From positions 101,419 through 165,418 of the forward strand of contig NZ_JAOAOQ010000010.1 of the NCBI RefSeq assembly GCF_030398385.1: a DNA stretch of 64,000 nucleotides. The letters are read 5' to 3'. Below the pieces are notes generated by a model. It saw only the letters and a list, made by a program, of their open reading frames with translations, made no database searches and was not told the DNA's origin. Every line of letters starts with the position of its first letter. Position 1 is the stretch's first letter. Positions 34,462 through 48,451 of the stretch are shown here, one piece after another. The position numbers and the translations under genes are program-made. Source of the DNA: Aquibium sp. ELW1220. GTDB lineage: Bacteria; Pseudomonadota; Alphaproteobacteria; Rhizobiales; Rhizobiaceae.

Positions 34462-35187
34462 TCAGTCGCGGCCCGCGGCCATGATCGCCTGCGCCAGCCC
34501 CGCCGGGTTCGAGAAGCACATCTCGTGGCTGCCAGGCGTCTGGACGAGCCGGAACAGGCCGAGCTTCTCCGACAGGCGCGGATGCCAGCCGAGGCTCTGG
34601 GGCAGGGCGGTGTCCTCGGTCGCGTTGATGTAGGACTTCGCGACCTGCATGGCGGCCGGGTTGGTCTTCAGGCTGATCCGGTCGGTGAAGGTCGCATAGG
34701 GATGCGGGTTGAGCCTGTCGTAGGACGCCTGGGCGAGCTCCGCGTCGCCGTCGTTGATGAAGGCCTCGCGCCAGATCGGGTAGGGCAGCGCCACGGAATT
34801 GTCGCCGCTCTGGGCGCTCATGGCGTCGAACAGCGCGATGTAGTGCGGCGGCACCATGTCGTTGAGGCACTCGCCGTCGTTCGGGACGAAGGCGTTCCAG
34901 TAGATCAGCCGGCGGATGCGCTCGGGCACGGCATCGGCCACGCCGGTGATGATCATGCCGCCATAGGAGTGGCCGAGCAGCACGACGTCGGACAGGTCGT
35001 TTGCGGCGAGATAGTCGACGATCGAGGCGATCGCCTCGGCCAGTCCGGTCGACTTGGCGTCGCCGGGACGGTTGCCGGCGATCGTCGGCAGGTGGACGGT
35101 GTGTCCCGCCGCGCGGATCGGCGCGGCGACCTCCTCGAACAGGTCGCCCGTATGCCAGGCGCCGTGGACAAGCACATATGTGGTCAT
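34462..35187 (-). CDS. Alpha/beta hydrolase (salicylate/methyl-esterase-like)
   Basis: 241 residues, no signal peptide. 'YVLVHGAWHTGDLFEEVA' and 'TIAGNRPGDA' match the plant methylesterase/hydroxynitrile-lyase-like branch; the nucleophile is Ser in LGHSYGGM (about 72-79) and the C-terminal His is in 'TPGSHEMCFSNP'. Divergent from the AraC-type regulator gene at 35300, 112 bp away, which is the likely controller. Substrate unknown, probably a small ester. Confidence 0.87.
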   Translation of the reverse strand: MTTYVLVHGAWHTGDLFEEVAAPIRAAGHTVHLPTIAGNRPGDAKSTGLAEAIASIVDYLAANDLSDVVLLGHSYGGMIITGVADAVPERIRRLIYWNAFVPNDGECLNDMVPPHYIALFDAMSAQSGDNSVALPYPIWREAFINDGDAELAQASYDRLNPHPYATFTDRISLKTNPAAMQVAKSYINATEDTALPQSLGWHPRLSEKLGLFRLVQTPGSHEMCFSNPAGLAQAIMAAGRD

Positions 35188-35299
35188 GGTTTCCCCCTTG
35201 GGTTATGGTGACGGGCAGCAGTTGAGCGCGTCCGCCGGCTGCTGAACATGGCTCGGAGCGCACCGTCGACTGCCGAGCGTGCACAAAGGGGGAAGGCCC

Positions 35300-37517
<2,218 letters not shown>

Positions 37518-37696
37518 TCAGTTCTCCTGGGAGTGACGACGGATCGCCGTTTCGGCGGCTTTCTAATGTCCGAACGGCGGGCGGATCGCAAGGGAAGTCG
37601 CGGCGCCCCGCGCTCGAATCCCGAAAAATTCGACCGTTAACCCGCCAAGAAACCTTTGCTGCCATGATGGGAGCTCAGGAAACTCCGGGGTTTTGA

Positions 37697-38608
37697 ATGG
37701 CGCGCAGCGCGGGCCTGGCGCATATCGTTCGCAACGACGACGGCACGTCGACCGGCGTGTGGGGAATCCATGTGCTGAAGAGCGCCTTCCAGCCGATCTT
37801 CGCTTTCGAAGCCGGCAGGCTGCGCATCGCCGCCTACGAGGGCCTCATCCGCGCCTTCCGCGACGGCGAGCCGGTGTCTCCCGGAAGCTTCTTCCACGGC
37901 GTTCCGGCCGTCGACCGCTTCCACGTCGAGACGCTGACCCGGACGCTGCATCTCCTCAACGCCGGCGCCTGCCTCGATCCGGAGGCGCTCCTGTTCGTCA
38001 ATTTCGATCCGTCGCTGTTTTCGGACCGGGCCGTGGCGGAGGTCGCCCTGCGCGATACGCGCCTCGTCATGCACGAAGCCGGTATCCAGCCGGCGCGCAT
38101 CGTCTGCGAGATGACCGAACAGAAGACGGGGTCGCGGGCGACGCTGCACCTCTTCGTCGGGATGCTGCGCGCGCACGGTTTCCGCATCGCGGTCGACGAC
38201 TACGGGGCCGACGATTCCGACATCTCTCGGATCGACGATCTGCGGCCGGACATCGTCAAGTTCGACGCCAAGTGGATCTCGCGGCTGATGCTGTCGGGTC
38301 CAGGCTTCGCCTTGCTCAGGACCATGGTCTCGACCTTCCGCGAGCGTGGCATCGCCACCGTCTTCGAGGGCATCGAGGAGACCTGGCAGCTCGAGATCGC
38401 CGAGCGCTGCGGCGCCTCGATGGTGCAGGGCTTCGTGCTGGCGCGGCCCGAGCTGGCGCCGACCAGCTTCTCGGTCTTCTCCCGTCCGGTGACCGCCGAA
38501 GCCGCCCCGCCTTGCGAGGCTGCGGCTGCGCCCGACCGTACGTTCGCGCAGGCGGTCCGCCCGCACCCGGCGATGCGGGCCTTCGGCCGCCGCGGGTCCC
38601 TTCGATGA
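37697..38608 (+). CDS. EAL-domain c-di-GMP phosphodiesterase (first of a tandem pair)
   Basis: 303 residues, EAL domain only (about 25-265). The signature reads EGL (AYEGLIR) instead of EAL, but the metal and catalytic residues look intact: Asn in 'LFVNFDP', Glu in 'CEMTEQ', the Asp pair in 'VDDYGADDSD', Lys in 'DIVKFDAKWI', Glu in 'FEGIEE', and Gln in 'MVQGFVLARP'. Loop 6 (DDYGADDSD) departs from DFGTG. The stop overlaps the next EAL gene by ATGA. No sensor or membrane domain, so it is cytosolic. Confidence 0.9.
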   Translation: MARSAGLAHIVRNDDGTSTGVWGIHVLKSAFQPIFAFEAGRLRIAAYEGLIRAFRDGEPVSPGSFFHGVPAVDRFHVETLTRTLHLLNAGACLDPEALLFVNFDPSLFSDRAVAEVALRDTRLVMHEAGIQPARIVCEMTEQKTGSRATLHLFVGMLRAHGFRIAVDDYGADDSDISRIDDLRPDIVKFDAKWISRLMLSGPGFALLRTMVSTFRERGIATVFEGIEETWQLEIAERCGASMVQGFVLARPELAPTSFSVFSRPVTAEAAPPCEAAAAPDRTFAQAVRPHPAMRAFGRRGSLR

Positions 38609-39498
38609 GGCATACACGCATGGCGTCCGGGACGACTGCCCCGCTTCGAAAGATCGACGACACGGCGGCGCCGGCAGGGCCGGCCGGCGTGACCGATGCG
38701 GCGACGCTGGAGTTCCTGGTCGACGAGGTCGGCATCGCCTATGGCCGCTTCGGTGACATCGTGCTGAAGAGCAGCTACCAGCCGCTGTACTGCGTGGAAG
38801 GATACTGGCTCCAGCCCTTCGGCGTCGAGGCGCTCGTCACCGGCCTGCGGGAGGGGGTGGCGGTCCGGGCGGACGAAATCCTCGGCCTCGTCGCGGGCGA
38901 GAGACGGGAAGCGCTCGACCGGCTGTGCCGGACCCTGCACGTGCGCAACCACCACGCCATGGGCCTGCCCGGAATGCAGCTCTTCTTCAATGCCGACCCC
39001 GGGTTCACGGCCGGAGACGTCGAGCACCTCGCCTGGATGCTGGCCGAAGAAGGGGTCGCCCCGGAACTCGTCACCTGCGAGATCACCGAGCAGGCCGGCG
39101 ACGACGCCCGCCTGCAAGCGCTTGCTGCCGAGTTGCGGGCCATCGGCGTCCGGCTCGCCGTCGACGATTTCGGCGCCGGGCACTCCACGGCCGGGCGTGT
39201 GCGCGCCTTGCGGCCGGATACGGTCAAGGTCGACGCGAAGTGGTTCCGCTCGGTGGTGGCACGGCCGGACGCGCTGCGGCTGCTGCCGGTGCTGTTTTCG
39301 CGGCTCTCCGATCTCGGCTGCACCATCCTCGTGGAGGGGATCGAGACGCCGCGGCACCTGCTCGCCGCCGTCGAGGCGGGGGCCGACCTGCTGCAGGGCT
39401 ATCTGCTCGCGCGCCCCGCGCTCGCCGGCACCATCGTCGACGAGGCGCCGCTCCAGATCCGCGACCTCGTGGCCGGCGGCGTGACGCGGCGCGCCTGA
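38605..39498 (+). CDS. EAL-domain c-di-GMP phosphodiesterase (second of a tandem pair)
   Basis: 297 residues. Signature VEALVTG, Asn in 'LFFNADP', Glu in 'CEITEQ', 'VDDFGAGHS', Lys in 'DTVKVDAKWF', 'LVEGIET' and 'LLQGYLLARP': all expected active-site positions are present. The ATG at 38605 overlaps the first EAL stop (ATGA); an internal ATG at 38620 is an alternative. Same architecture and the phrase 'VDAKWF/FDAKWI' in both proteins point to a tandem duplication followed by divergence. Confidence 0.9.
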   Translation: MRHTRMASGTTAPLRKIDDTAAPAGPAGVTDAATLEFLVDEVGIAYGRFGDIVLKSSYQPLYCVEGYWLQPFGVEALVTGLREGVAVRADEILGLVAGERREALDRLCRTLHVRNHHAMGLPGMQLFFNADPGFTAGDVEHLAWMLAEEGVAPELVTCEITEQAGDDARLQALAAELRAIGVRLAVDDFGAGHSTAGRVRALRPDTVKVDAKWFRSVVARPDALRLLPVLFSRLSDLGCTILVEGIETPRHLLAAVEAGADLLQGYLLARPALAGTIVDEAPLQIRDLVAGGVTRRA

Positions 39499-39504
39499 GC
39501 CATA

Positions 39505-40407
39505 TTATCCGCCCGGCTTCGCCACCACCCCCGACAGTTCGCCGATGACGTCCGACAGCATCGGCACGAAATCCTCGCCGTGGCCCGTGCCGACGGCCAG
39601 CGCGAACGTGTTGCGGACGGCGGCGCCGACGGGATTGGGCGTCTCAGTGGCGTTGGCGAAGGCCGAGAGGTAGCTCAGATCCTTCAGGCCGTTGGCGAGC
39701 GCGAAGCGGTGGGCATTGCGGTCGCGCTCGAGCACGTATTTGAAGAAGGTCTGGTAGAAGCCGCAGTCCATGCGCCCGCCGCGGATGACGCTGTCGAAGA
39801 CCTGCGGCGTCAGGCCGGCCTTGGCGCCGAGCGCCAGCGCCTCGGCATAGATCGCGGCGTAGCCGAGCGACAGGAAATTGTTGAGGAGCTTCATCGTGTG
39901 ACCCGAACCGACCGGCCCGGTGTGGACGATCTTCTGCGCGAAGGTGGCGAGCACCGGCCGCGCGCGCGCGAAATCCGCGTCGCTTCCTCCGGCCATGACG
40001 TCGAGCGTGCCGGCTTCTGCCTCCTTCGGCGTGCGCGACAGCGGCGCGTCGACCAGCGCGATGCCCTTTGCTGCCAGTTCTGTCGCAAGCCGCACCGTGG
40101 ACGACGGGTCCGAGGTCGAGCAGTCGCAGATCAGGATCGGACGGCCGGCGCTCGCCAGCCCGCTCGGCCCGTGCACGATGGCCTCGACCTGCGGGCTGCC
40201 GGTGACGCAGAGGACGACGATGTCGCAGTGCTCCGCCAGTTCGCGGGCCGAGCCCGCCTCGCTCGCGCCGAGCGCGACCAGTTCCTCGGCCGCCTCGCGG
40301 CGGCGGTGGGCCAGGATGGTCAGGTCGTAGCCCTTGGCAAGGACGTTCCTCGCCATGCCACGCCCCATCAGTCCGATGCCGACGAAGCCTACTCGTTCCT
40401 GTGCCAT
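39505..40407 (-). CDS. NAD(P)-dependent beta-hydroxyacid dehydrogenase
   Basis: 300 residues, second member of the 3-hydroxyisobutyrate / tartronate-semialdehyde reductase family in the window. Rossmann motif 'FVGIGLMGRGMARNVLAKG', substrate loop 'DAPLSRTPKEAEAG' (Arg replaces the usual Gly-Gly), catalytic Lys in 'HTMKLLNNFLSLG'. The SRT loop differs from the SGG loop of the homologue at 19067. Convergent with the EAL pair (6 nt apart). Substrate undecided. Confidence 0.9.
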   Translation of the reverse strand: MAQERVGFVGIGLMGRGMARNVLAKGYDLTILAHRRREAAEELVALGASEAGSARELAEHCDIVVLCVTGSPQVEAIVHGPSGLASAGRPILICDCSTSDPSSTVRLATELAAKGIALVDAPLSRTPKEAEAGTLDVMAGGSDADFARARPVLATFAQKIVHTGPVGSGHTMKLLNNFLSLGYAAIYAEALALGAKAGLTPQVFDSVIRGGRMDCGFYQTFFKYVLERDRNAHRFALANGLKDLSYLSAFANATETPNPVGAAVRNTFALAVGTGHGEDFVPMLSDVIGELSGVVAKPGG

Positions 40408-40523
40408 GACGGTTCTCCTCCTTGTCCGGAGGACAGGATAGAGGCTGGGGCAGGGGCCGTCACCCGTGGTCTTCGCCGGTGTCGATACGGGGTAACCGCG
40501 GTCAGGCGGCGGATCCGAATCAG

Positions 40524-40548
40524 AAAGGCGGGGACCAGCCCCGCCTTT
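40524..40548. terminator. Hairpin terminator after the cold-shock gene
   Basis: Perfect 10-bp stem AAAGGCGGGG / CCCCGCCTTT with a 5-nt loop, extended by a looser outer pairing GGATC...GATCC. It lies 82 bp past the cold-shock stop (minus strand) and 117 bp upstream of the dehydrogenase start. A/T ends on both sides allow action in both directions. Confidence 0.65.
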
Positions 40549-40629
40549 CGATCCGCCGGAGGCGGACTGTCGTTCCGCCGATCACGCCGCCGGATCGCCC
40601 GGACCGCGCGTCACCCGGATGCTTCGCGA

Positions 40630-40839
40630 TCAGGCCGCGGTGAGCTTGCCCGCGGCCGACTTGCCGGTGCGACGGTCCTGCTCGATCTCGAAAGAGACCT
40701 TCTGGCCTTCGTTGAGGCTGGTCATGCCGGCGCGCTCGACGGCCGAGATGTGGACGAACACGTCAGCGCCGCCATTGTCGGGCTGGATGAAGCCGTAGCC
40801 CTTGGTCGCGTTGAACCACTTTACGGTGCCAGTTGCCAT
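40630..40839 (-). CDS. cspA: Cold-shock domain protein (CspA family)
   Basis: 69 residues, one cold-shock OB domain. RNA-binding motifs RNP1 (KGYGFIQ) and RNP2 (VFVHIS) are both intact. An RNA chaperone that melts secondary structure on cold shock or at other growth shifts. AAGGAAT precedes the ATG. The transcript has a probable long leader: a sigma-70-like promoter is about 140 bp upstream. Followed by a hairpin terminator. Confidence 0.97.
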   Translation of the reverse strand: MATGTVKWFNATKGYGFIQPDNGGADVFVHISAVERAGMTSLNEGQKVSFEIEQDRRTGKSAAGKLTAA

Positions 40840-40977
40840 GTAGATATTCCTTGCGTTTGCAACTTCGGTTGACCCCCACGAACGGCGGTCGGGGATATCG
40901 AGATTTTGGAGATAGAACCGAGCAAACGCGAAGATCGCGGGCAGCCAGATCGATCGGCCGAAAATTTCAACGGGGTA

Positions 40978-41006
40978 AACATATACGCTGCGCGCTTTTC
41001 AGACAA
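40978..41006 (-). promoter_or_regulatory. Sigma-70-like promoter of the cold-shock gene
   Basis: On the minus strand TTGTCT (41006-41001), 17-nt spacer, TATGTT (40983-40978). Start would be near 40971, giving a leader of about 130 nt, a known feature of cold-shock mRNAs. Confidence 0.5.
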
Positions 41007-41182
41007 GATACTGGAAGTGAGAGTTTTTTCGCAGCCGCGGGTGCCGGTTGCCGGCATTCTGCCTGCGGAACCGGAAGGCCGATGGTTCGTTCGCGTTCCC
41101 GGCAGGACGGACGTGCAATGCCGTGAGCCCGCCGCAATCCGGGCGCTGATGTGCCACCAAAGGTCCTGCCACTGGAGGAATC

Positions 41183-41503
41183 ATGACGAGACTTCTGATG
41201 ATCGCGCTGGCGGCCACCGTGCTGGCCGCGCCGGCGCACGCCATCTCGCGCTACAACTCGCAAGGCATGAGCTGCAACGCGGTCCAGGCGGCCGTGCAGC
41301 GGGAGGGCGCTGTGATCCTGCGCTACCGTTCGGCACGCAACCCGAGCCTGCCTCTCTACGACCGCTATGTGAGCGGCGGGCGCTTCTGCTCCGTGGGCGA
41401 GGTGGCCGTCGGTTCGTCGGTCCCGACCAGGGATGACCGAAGCTGCTACGTCCTCAAGTGCAGGTCCTACGAGCGGGAAAACGTCTTCCCGTTCCGCGAC
41501 TAG
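41183..41503 (+). CDS. Small exported protein of unknown function
   Basis: 106 residues with a signal peptide (1-20, ...LAAPAHA). The mature part has four Cys ('MSCNAV', 'GRFCSVG', 'RSCYVLKC') likely paired in the periplasm, and 'RSARNPSLPLYDRYVSGGRFC'. I recall similar small proteins in Rhizobiales but no function. GGAGG precedes the ATG. Stands alone between the cold-shock promoter and the next small gene. Confidence 0.8.
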   Translation: MTRLLMIALAATVLAAPAHAISRYNSQGMSCNAVQAAVQREGAVILRYRSARNPSLPLYDRYVSGGRFCSVGEVAVGSSVPTRDDRSCYVLKCRSYERENVFPFRD

Positions 41504-41565
41504 CAGCGAATCCATGCAGGCGTTCGACGGTGGAAACGTCGCCCGCCGTCGGCTAACCTGCCAAC

Positions 41566-41913
41566 ATGAAGCCTGACACGATCCTGTTGTGGCGGCCGGT
41601 TGGCCCGGCCGAACTCGCGCTCATCGCCGAAAGCGGCATGCGTTCGTTCCCGCCGCGCCTGCCGGATCAGCCGATTTTCTATCCCGTGCTGTCGGAAGAC
41701 TACGCGATCAGGATCGCGCGCGACTGGAACGTGCCTCAAAGTGGGGCGGGTTTCGTCACGCGCTTCGAAGTGCGCCGCGACTTCCTGGCGCGATTCGACG
41801 TGCAGGAGGCCGGTGGCCGCGCCTTACGCGAATACTGGATACCCGCCGAAGAACTCGAGGCTTTCAACGCAGCGATCGTCGGGACGATCGAGGTGGTGCG
41901 GGAGTTCCGCTGA
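41566..41913 (+). CDS. Conserved small protein (often labelled 'ADP-ribosylation/crystallin J1')
   Basis: 115 residues, soluble. 'LWRPVGPAELALIAESGMRSFPPRLPDQPIF' and 'YPVLSEDYAIRIARDWNV' are typical of a widespread small family whose database label is not backed by an experiment I know of. The C-terminus 'EYWIPAEELEAFNAAIVGTIEVV' is also conserved. No catalytic motif is evident. Transcribed after the exported protein, 62 bp apart. Confidence 0.75.
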   Translation: MKPDTILLWRPVGPAELALIAESGMRSFPPRLPDQPIFYPVLSEDYAIRIARDWNVPQSGAGFVTRFEVRRDFLARFDVQEAGGRALREYWIPAEELEAFNAAIVGTIEVVREFR

Positions 41914-41978
41914 GGCCACTGCGCCCGCATCCGGCTCCGTGCCCATGATCCCACGCCCAGTCTGCATGCCGCGCCGTC

Positions 41979-42575
41979 TCAAAAGCCGAAGCTAGCCTGA
42001 GCGGGATCGACAGGCTCCAGTCTTGCTCCCTCCAGCGCGAGCAGCCGCAGCTTGGTCTCGACGCCGCCAGGCGCCGAGAATCCGCCGGCCTTGTGGCCGG
42101 CAGCGAGCACCCGGTGGCAGGGCACCAGCAGCGGCACCGGGTTCGAGCCCATCGCCGAACCGGTCTCCCTGAAAGCGCCCGCATGACCGGCGCGATCGGC
42201 CAGCTCGCCATAGGTCAGCACTTCGCCATGGGCGATCCGCCGCGCCGTTCGATAGATATCGCGCCGGAAGTCCGACACATGCGGCAGGTCGACCGGAATG
42301 CTCGAAAGATCGACCGGCTCACCGGTCGCATAGCGGCGCAGCAGGTCGACGGCTGCGGCAATCTTCGGCGGCAGCAGCCGTTCCAGCCTCACCCTGGCGT
42401 CGGCGGCGCATTCGGACCGCGGAAAGCCGTTGCGGACCGCCGTCAGCAGGCGCTCCGTATCCGTCGTGCCGCTGCCGGGCAGCTGCAGCCGCGTGATCCC
42501 GCGCGGCGTCCAGGCGATGCCGACGACGCCGAGTGCGGTATCGAACAGGAAATGGCCGGCCGCCGTCGCTTCCAT
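41979..42575 (-). CDS. ogt: Methylated-DNA-[protein]-cysteine S-methyltransferase
   Basis: 198 residues. Repairs O6-alkylguanine by transferring the alkyl group to Cys153 in the motif LVPCHRV; the preceding 'GEVLTYGELADRAG' carries the DNA-binding helix and Arg/Tyr finger region. The N-terminal domain lacks the Ada zinc site, so it is the Ogt/MGMT type. ATG 42575 starts the conserved N-terminus; the longer frame to 42635 is unlikely. Lies downstream of gcvP on the same strand but 135 bp apart. Confidence 0.93.
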   Translation of the reverse strand: MEATAAGHFLFDTALGVVGIAWTPRGITRLQLPGSGTTDTERLLTAVRNGFPRSECAADARVRLERLLPPKIAAAVDLLRRYATGEPVDLSSIPVDLPHVSDFRRDIYRTARRIAHGEVLTYGELADRAGHAGAFRETGSAMGSNPVPLLVPCHRVLAAGHKAGGFSAPGGVETKLRLLALEGARLEPVDPAQASFGF

Positions 42576-42710
42576 GATCCACCCGAAAGTCGCGAAAGAC
42601 GAAGCGAGTCTATCGCGACTTTCGGAACATATCAAGAACCCTGCGGCCGAACAGGTCTCGTCCGGCCCCGCAGCGAAGAGGCTCGCGGCGGGGCGGCGAA
42701 GAGCGGTTGC

Positions 42711-45521
<2,811 letters not shown>

Positions 45522-45529
45522 GGAAGCTC

Positions 45530-45898
45530 CTAACCGATGTGCTTTTCGTAGGCGGCGGCGTCCATCAGCCCGTCGAGCTGCGAGGCGTCGGCGAGCTTCA
45601 TCTTCCACAGCCAGCCGTCGCCGGTGGCCGCCGAATTGACCAGCGCCGGGTCGCCCGACAGCGCCTCGTTGACCGCGAGGATCTCGCCGTCGCAGGGGGC
45701 GTAGACGTCCGACGCGGCCTTGACCGATTCGACCACGACGGCGGCGTCGCCCCTGGCCAGCGTCCGCCCGACCTCCGGCAGTTCGACGAAGACCAGATCG
45801 CCGAGCTGTTCCTGGGCGTAGTCGGTGATGCCGACGATGGCCGTGTCGCCCTCGACGCGGATCCACTCGTGGTCTTCGGTAAAATAGGTGGCTGCCAT
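45530..45898 (-). CDS. gcvH: Glycine cleavage system H protein
   Basis: 122 residues. Carries lipoate on Lys60 in '[15 protein letters not shown]' and shuttles intermediates among P, T and L proteins. '[14 protein letters not shown]' is the usual N-terminus. ATG 45898 is well placed after AGAGG; an ATG at 45907 overlapping the gcvT stop (ATGA) would add three residues. Second gene of the operon. Confidence 0.97.
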   Translation of the reverse strand: MAATYFTEDHEWIRVEGDTAIVGITDYAQEQLGDLVFVELPEVGRTLARGDAAVVVESVKAASDVYAPCDGEILAVNEALSGDPALVNSAATGDGWLWKMKLADASQLDGLMDAAAYEKHIG

Positions 45899-45903
45899 GC
45901 TGG

Positions 45904-47016
45904 TCATCCTCTGCGATAGCGATGCGGCGTGAAGGGAAGCGGGTGGACGGCGAGCGCGATGCGGTTGCCGCGGATTTCGGTGTGGAACGCATCGTCGGCA
46001 CGATCGGCGCGGACATAGCCCATGGCGACGGGATGGTTGGCCGAAGGGCCGAAGCCGCCCGAGGTGACGATGCCCGCCGCCGCGCCGTCGTCGTCGAGGA
46101 TGACCGCTCCGGCGCGTACGGGCTGGCGGCCTTCCGGCTTCAGGCCGACCCTGCGCCGGGCCGGCGCTGCCGCCATCGCGGCCGCAAGCGCCTCGGCGCC
46201 GACGAAGCCGCCGCGCTCGCGCACGGCCTTCGGGATCGCCCACATCAGGCCGGCCTCGACCGGGTTCGCCTCCGAGGTGATGTCCTGCCCGTGCAGGCAC
46301 AGCCCGGCTTCCAGCCGGAGCGAATCGCGCGCGGCCAGCCCGATCCAGGCGACCGTCGGATCCGCGAGAAGCGTCCCGGCCAGCGCACGGGCGTCTGCTT
46401 CCGGCAGGCCGATCTCGAAGCCGTCCTCGCCGGTGTAGCCCGATCGCGACAGGAACCAGTGTTCGCGCGGCTCGATGCCCTGCATGAAGACCAGGCCTTC
46501 GACCGGAAGACCTGCGCGGATCGCGGCTGCCTCGGCGCCCAGGCCCTGCAAGGCGAGAAACACGCGGTCGAGCGGCTCGATCGCGACGTCGAGCCCCTGG
46601 GCCCGCGCCCGCAGTTCGGCCTCGTCCGCCTCGGCGTTGCCGGCATTGGCCACCACCATGAAGGCATCCGGCCCCAGCCGCGTGACGATCAGGTCGTCGA
46701 GGATGCCGGCGCGGTCGTCGAGCAGCAGCGTGTATTTCGAGCGGTTCTGCGCGATCGCCGCCGGGGCGATGGGGCAGGCGCGGGCCAGCGCCGCCTCCGC
46801 CTGCGGTCCCGCGAGCCGGAACAGCTTCATGTGCGAGATGTCGAACAGCCCCGCCTGCTCGCGGCAGTGAAGGTGCTCCTTCATCACGCCGAGAGGATAG
46901 GTGATCGGCATCGACCAGCCGGCGAAGCCGCCGAAACGTGCACCGGCGGTCTCGTGCATGTCACGGAGCGGCAGATCGCGAAGGGGGAGGGATTTCAGCT
47001 CGTCCGGGCCGGTCAT
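45904..47016 (-). CDS. gcvT: Aminomethyltransferase, T-protein
   Basis: 370 residues. Releases ammonia and loads 5,10-methylene-tetrahydrofolate from the aminomethyl-lipoyl H protein. Landmarks are '[22 protein letters not shown]' near the N-terminus, catalytic Asp region '[10 protein letters not shown]', and '[10 protein letters not shown]' in the middle. First gene of the operon; TTGGAG precedes the ATG, and the tandem glycine riboswitch ends about 50 nt upstream. Confidence 0.96.
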   Translation of the reverse strand: MTGPDELKSLPLRDLPLRDMHETAGARFGGFAGWSMPITYPLGVMKEHLHCREQAGLFDISHMKLFRLAGPQAEAALARACPIAPAAIAQNRSKYTLLLDDRAGILDDLIVTRLGPDAFMVVANAGNAEADEAELRARAQGLDVAIEPLDRVFLALQGLGAEAAAIRAGLPVEGLVFMQGIEPREHWFLSRSGYTGEDGFEIGLPEADARALAGTLLADPTVAWIGLAARDSLRLEAGLCLHGQDITSEANPVEAGLMWAIPKAVRERGGFVGAEALAAAMAAAPARRRVGLKPEGRQPVRAGAVILDDDGAAAGIVTSGGFGPSANHPVAMGYVRADRADDAFHTEIRGNRIALAVHPLPFTPHRYRRG

Positions 47017-47066
47017 GACTTCTCCAAAGGCGCACGTCCTCGACCGCCGCGAAGCGGTCCATTTCG

Positions 47067-47246
47067 TGCCCCTCTGTCTGAAGCCTGAGAGACTCGCGCG
47101 GCCTGACGATGGCGGCTGCGCTTACACCTTCGGCGCGGGGTTGCCCCCGACTTTCCAGAGCGTCCTTCCGGCAAGCGGTTCTTTTGCCTGAGAGATTTCG
47201 GGCGATTTCCCCTTCGGCGACCCTTTCGGGCTCTCTCCCGCGAACC
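47067..47246 (-). promoter_or_regulatory. Tandem glycine riboswitch upstream of gcvT
   Basis: Two aptamers read on the minus strand. The first (about 47246-47168) has GGGAGAGAGCCC, then GCCGAAGGGG, then CTCTCAGGCAAAAG; the second (about 47163-47067) has GGACGCTCTGG, GCCGAAGGTG and CTCTCAGGCTTCAGACAGAG. These are the conserved glycine aptamer blocks in the classic tandem order. Glycine binding should raise gcvTHP expression. Confidence 0.93.
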
Positions 47247-47373
47247 GGTGGGCGACTGAGCCCCGGACGAGTCGGACACTAGCGCAGGGTCATGGGTTTG
47301 TCACGCCGCGTGGAAGGCGGCATTTCCCGCAGTCCGTTCGAACGTAATCAAGATTTCGGATATGGAGGTCGAA

Positions 47374-47448
47374 TGGTGGGCGCGACAGGGATTGAACCTG
47401 TGACCCTTCGCGTGTGAAGCGAATGCTCTCCCGCTGAGCTACGCGCCC
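47374..47448 (-). tRNA. tRNA-Val (anticodon CAC)
   Basis: 75-nt cloverleaf with encoded CCA. Acceptor GGGCGCG/CGCGCCC, D-arm AGCTCAGCGGGAGAGC, anticodon stem TTCGC/GCGAA around loop TTCACAC (anticodon CAC), T-arm GGTTCAATCC. Decodes GTG. Confidence 0.97.
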
Positions 47449-47595
47449 GCCGGGGGCGTTGGTCGCCCCTGAACAGTGGCGGCGATATACGTTCGGGTCC
47501 GGGGCAAAGTCAAGGACCGTCGCGCGGTCGTTTTCACGACGTGTCGGCCGGTGCGTCTCACGGCCTTCGATGGTCTCGCGCGCGCCGCGCCGCGC

Positions 47596-48285
47596 CTATC
47601 CCCGCGCCGCCCGCATCAGCCGCTGCGCCAGTTCCACCGTCAGTTCGTCGAGATGGTCGATGACGACGCTCGGCCCGAGATCCTTCACCGGCACGTCGGA
47701 ATAGCCGAAGGAGACGGCGACGACGGGGATGCCGGCGTTGCGGGCGGTGTCGACGTCGGTGCGCGAATCCCCCACCATCAGTGCATGCGCCGGGTCGCCG
47801 CCGGCGCGCAGGATCGTCTCGGTCAGATGGCGCGGGTCGGGCTTGCGGAAGGTGAAACAGTCGGCGCCGCAGATCGTCGCGAAGCGCCCGGCGAGCCCCA
47901 GCGCGCCGATCAGCTTGTCGGCGAAGGCCTGCGGCTTGTTGGTGCAGATCGCCAGCCGTGCGCCGATGCCGGCGAAGCGGTCGAGCGCCGATAGCGCGCC
48001 GTCATAAGGCCGCGATACGCCGGGGATGGTGTCGGCATAGTGGTCGAGGAACAGCTTCACCAGCCGGTCGGTGGTTTCCGGCTTCAGGAGCCGCCGCTCG
48101 GCCGAGAACACGCGTTCGATCATCGCCTTGCCGCCATGGCCGGCGAAGGGCCGGAGCCAGGCCGGGTCGACCGCGCGCATGCCCTCGTCGGCCAGCGCGT
48201 GGTTGATCGAGGCGATCAGGTCGTCGGCGGTATCGACCAGCGTTCCGTCGAGGTCGAAGACGATGGTCGGCGAGGGGCCCGGCAT
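47596..48285 (-). CDS. gph: Phosphoglycolate phosphatase (HAD superfamily)
   Basis: 229 residues. HAD motifs: I '[11 protein letters not shown]' (nucleophile Asp), II 'ICTNKP', III Lys in 'FRKPDPRH', IV '[12 protein letters not shown]'. Dephosphorylates 2-phosphoglycolate made during DNA-end repair. ATG 48285 starts directly before motif I. Divergent from rpiA, sharing a 166-bp gap, a neighbourhood seen in other Rhizobiales. Confidence 0.93.
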   Translation of the reverse strand: MPGPSPTIVFDLDGTLVDTADDLIASINHALADEGMRAVDPAWLRPFAGHGGKAMIERVFSAERRLLKPETTDRLVKLFLDHYADTIPGVSRPYDGALSALDRFAGIGARLAICTNKPQAFADKLIGALGLAGRFATICGADCFTFRKPDPRHLTETILRAGGDPAHALMVGDSRTDVDTARNAGIPVVAVSFGYSDVPVKDLGPSVVIDHLDELTVELAQRLMRAARG

Positions 48286-48451
48286 GCGCGTGTCCGTCCG
48301 TTGCGGCTGCTTGCGCCGCGATAGGCCTTCCGGCGCGACGCCGCAAGGCGCCTGCCGCCCCGGCGAGAAAGCCTTTGCCGTGCGGGCCAGAAATGATAGG
48401 AGCAGCCGCAAAATCGCGAGAAGCGCGCCAAGGGGAGCCGACGGGCCGTCG

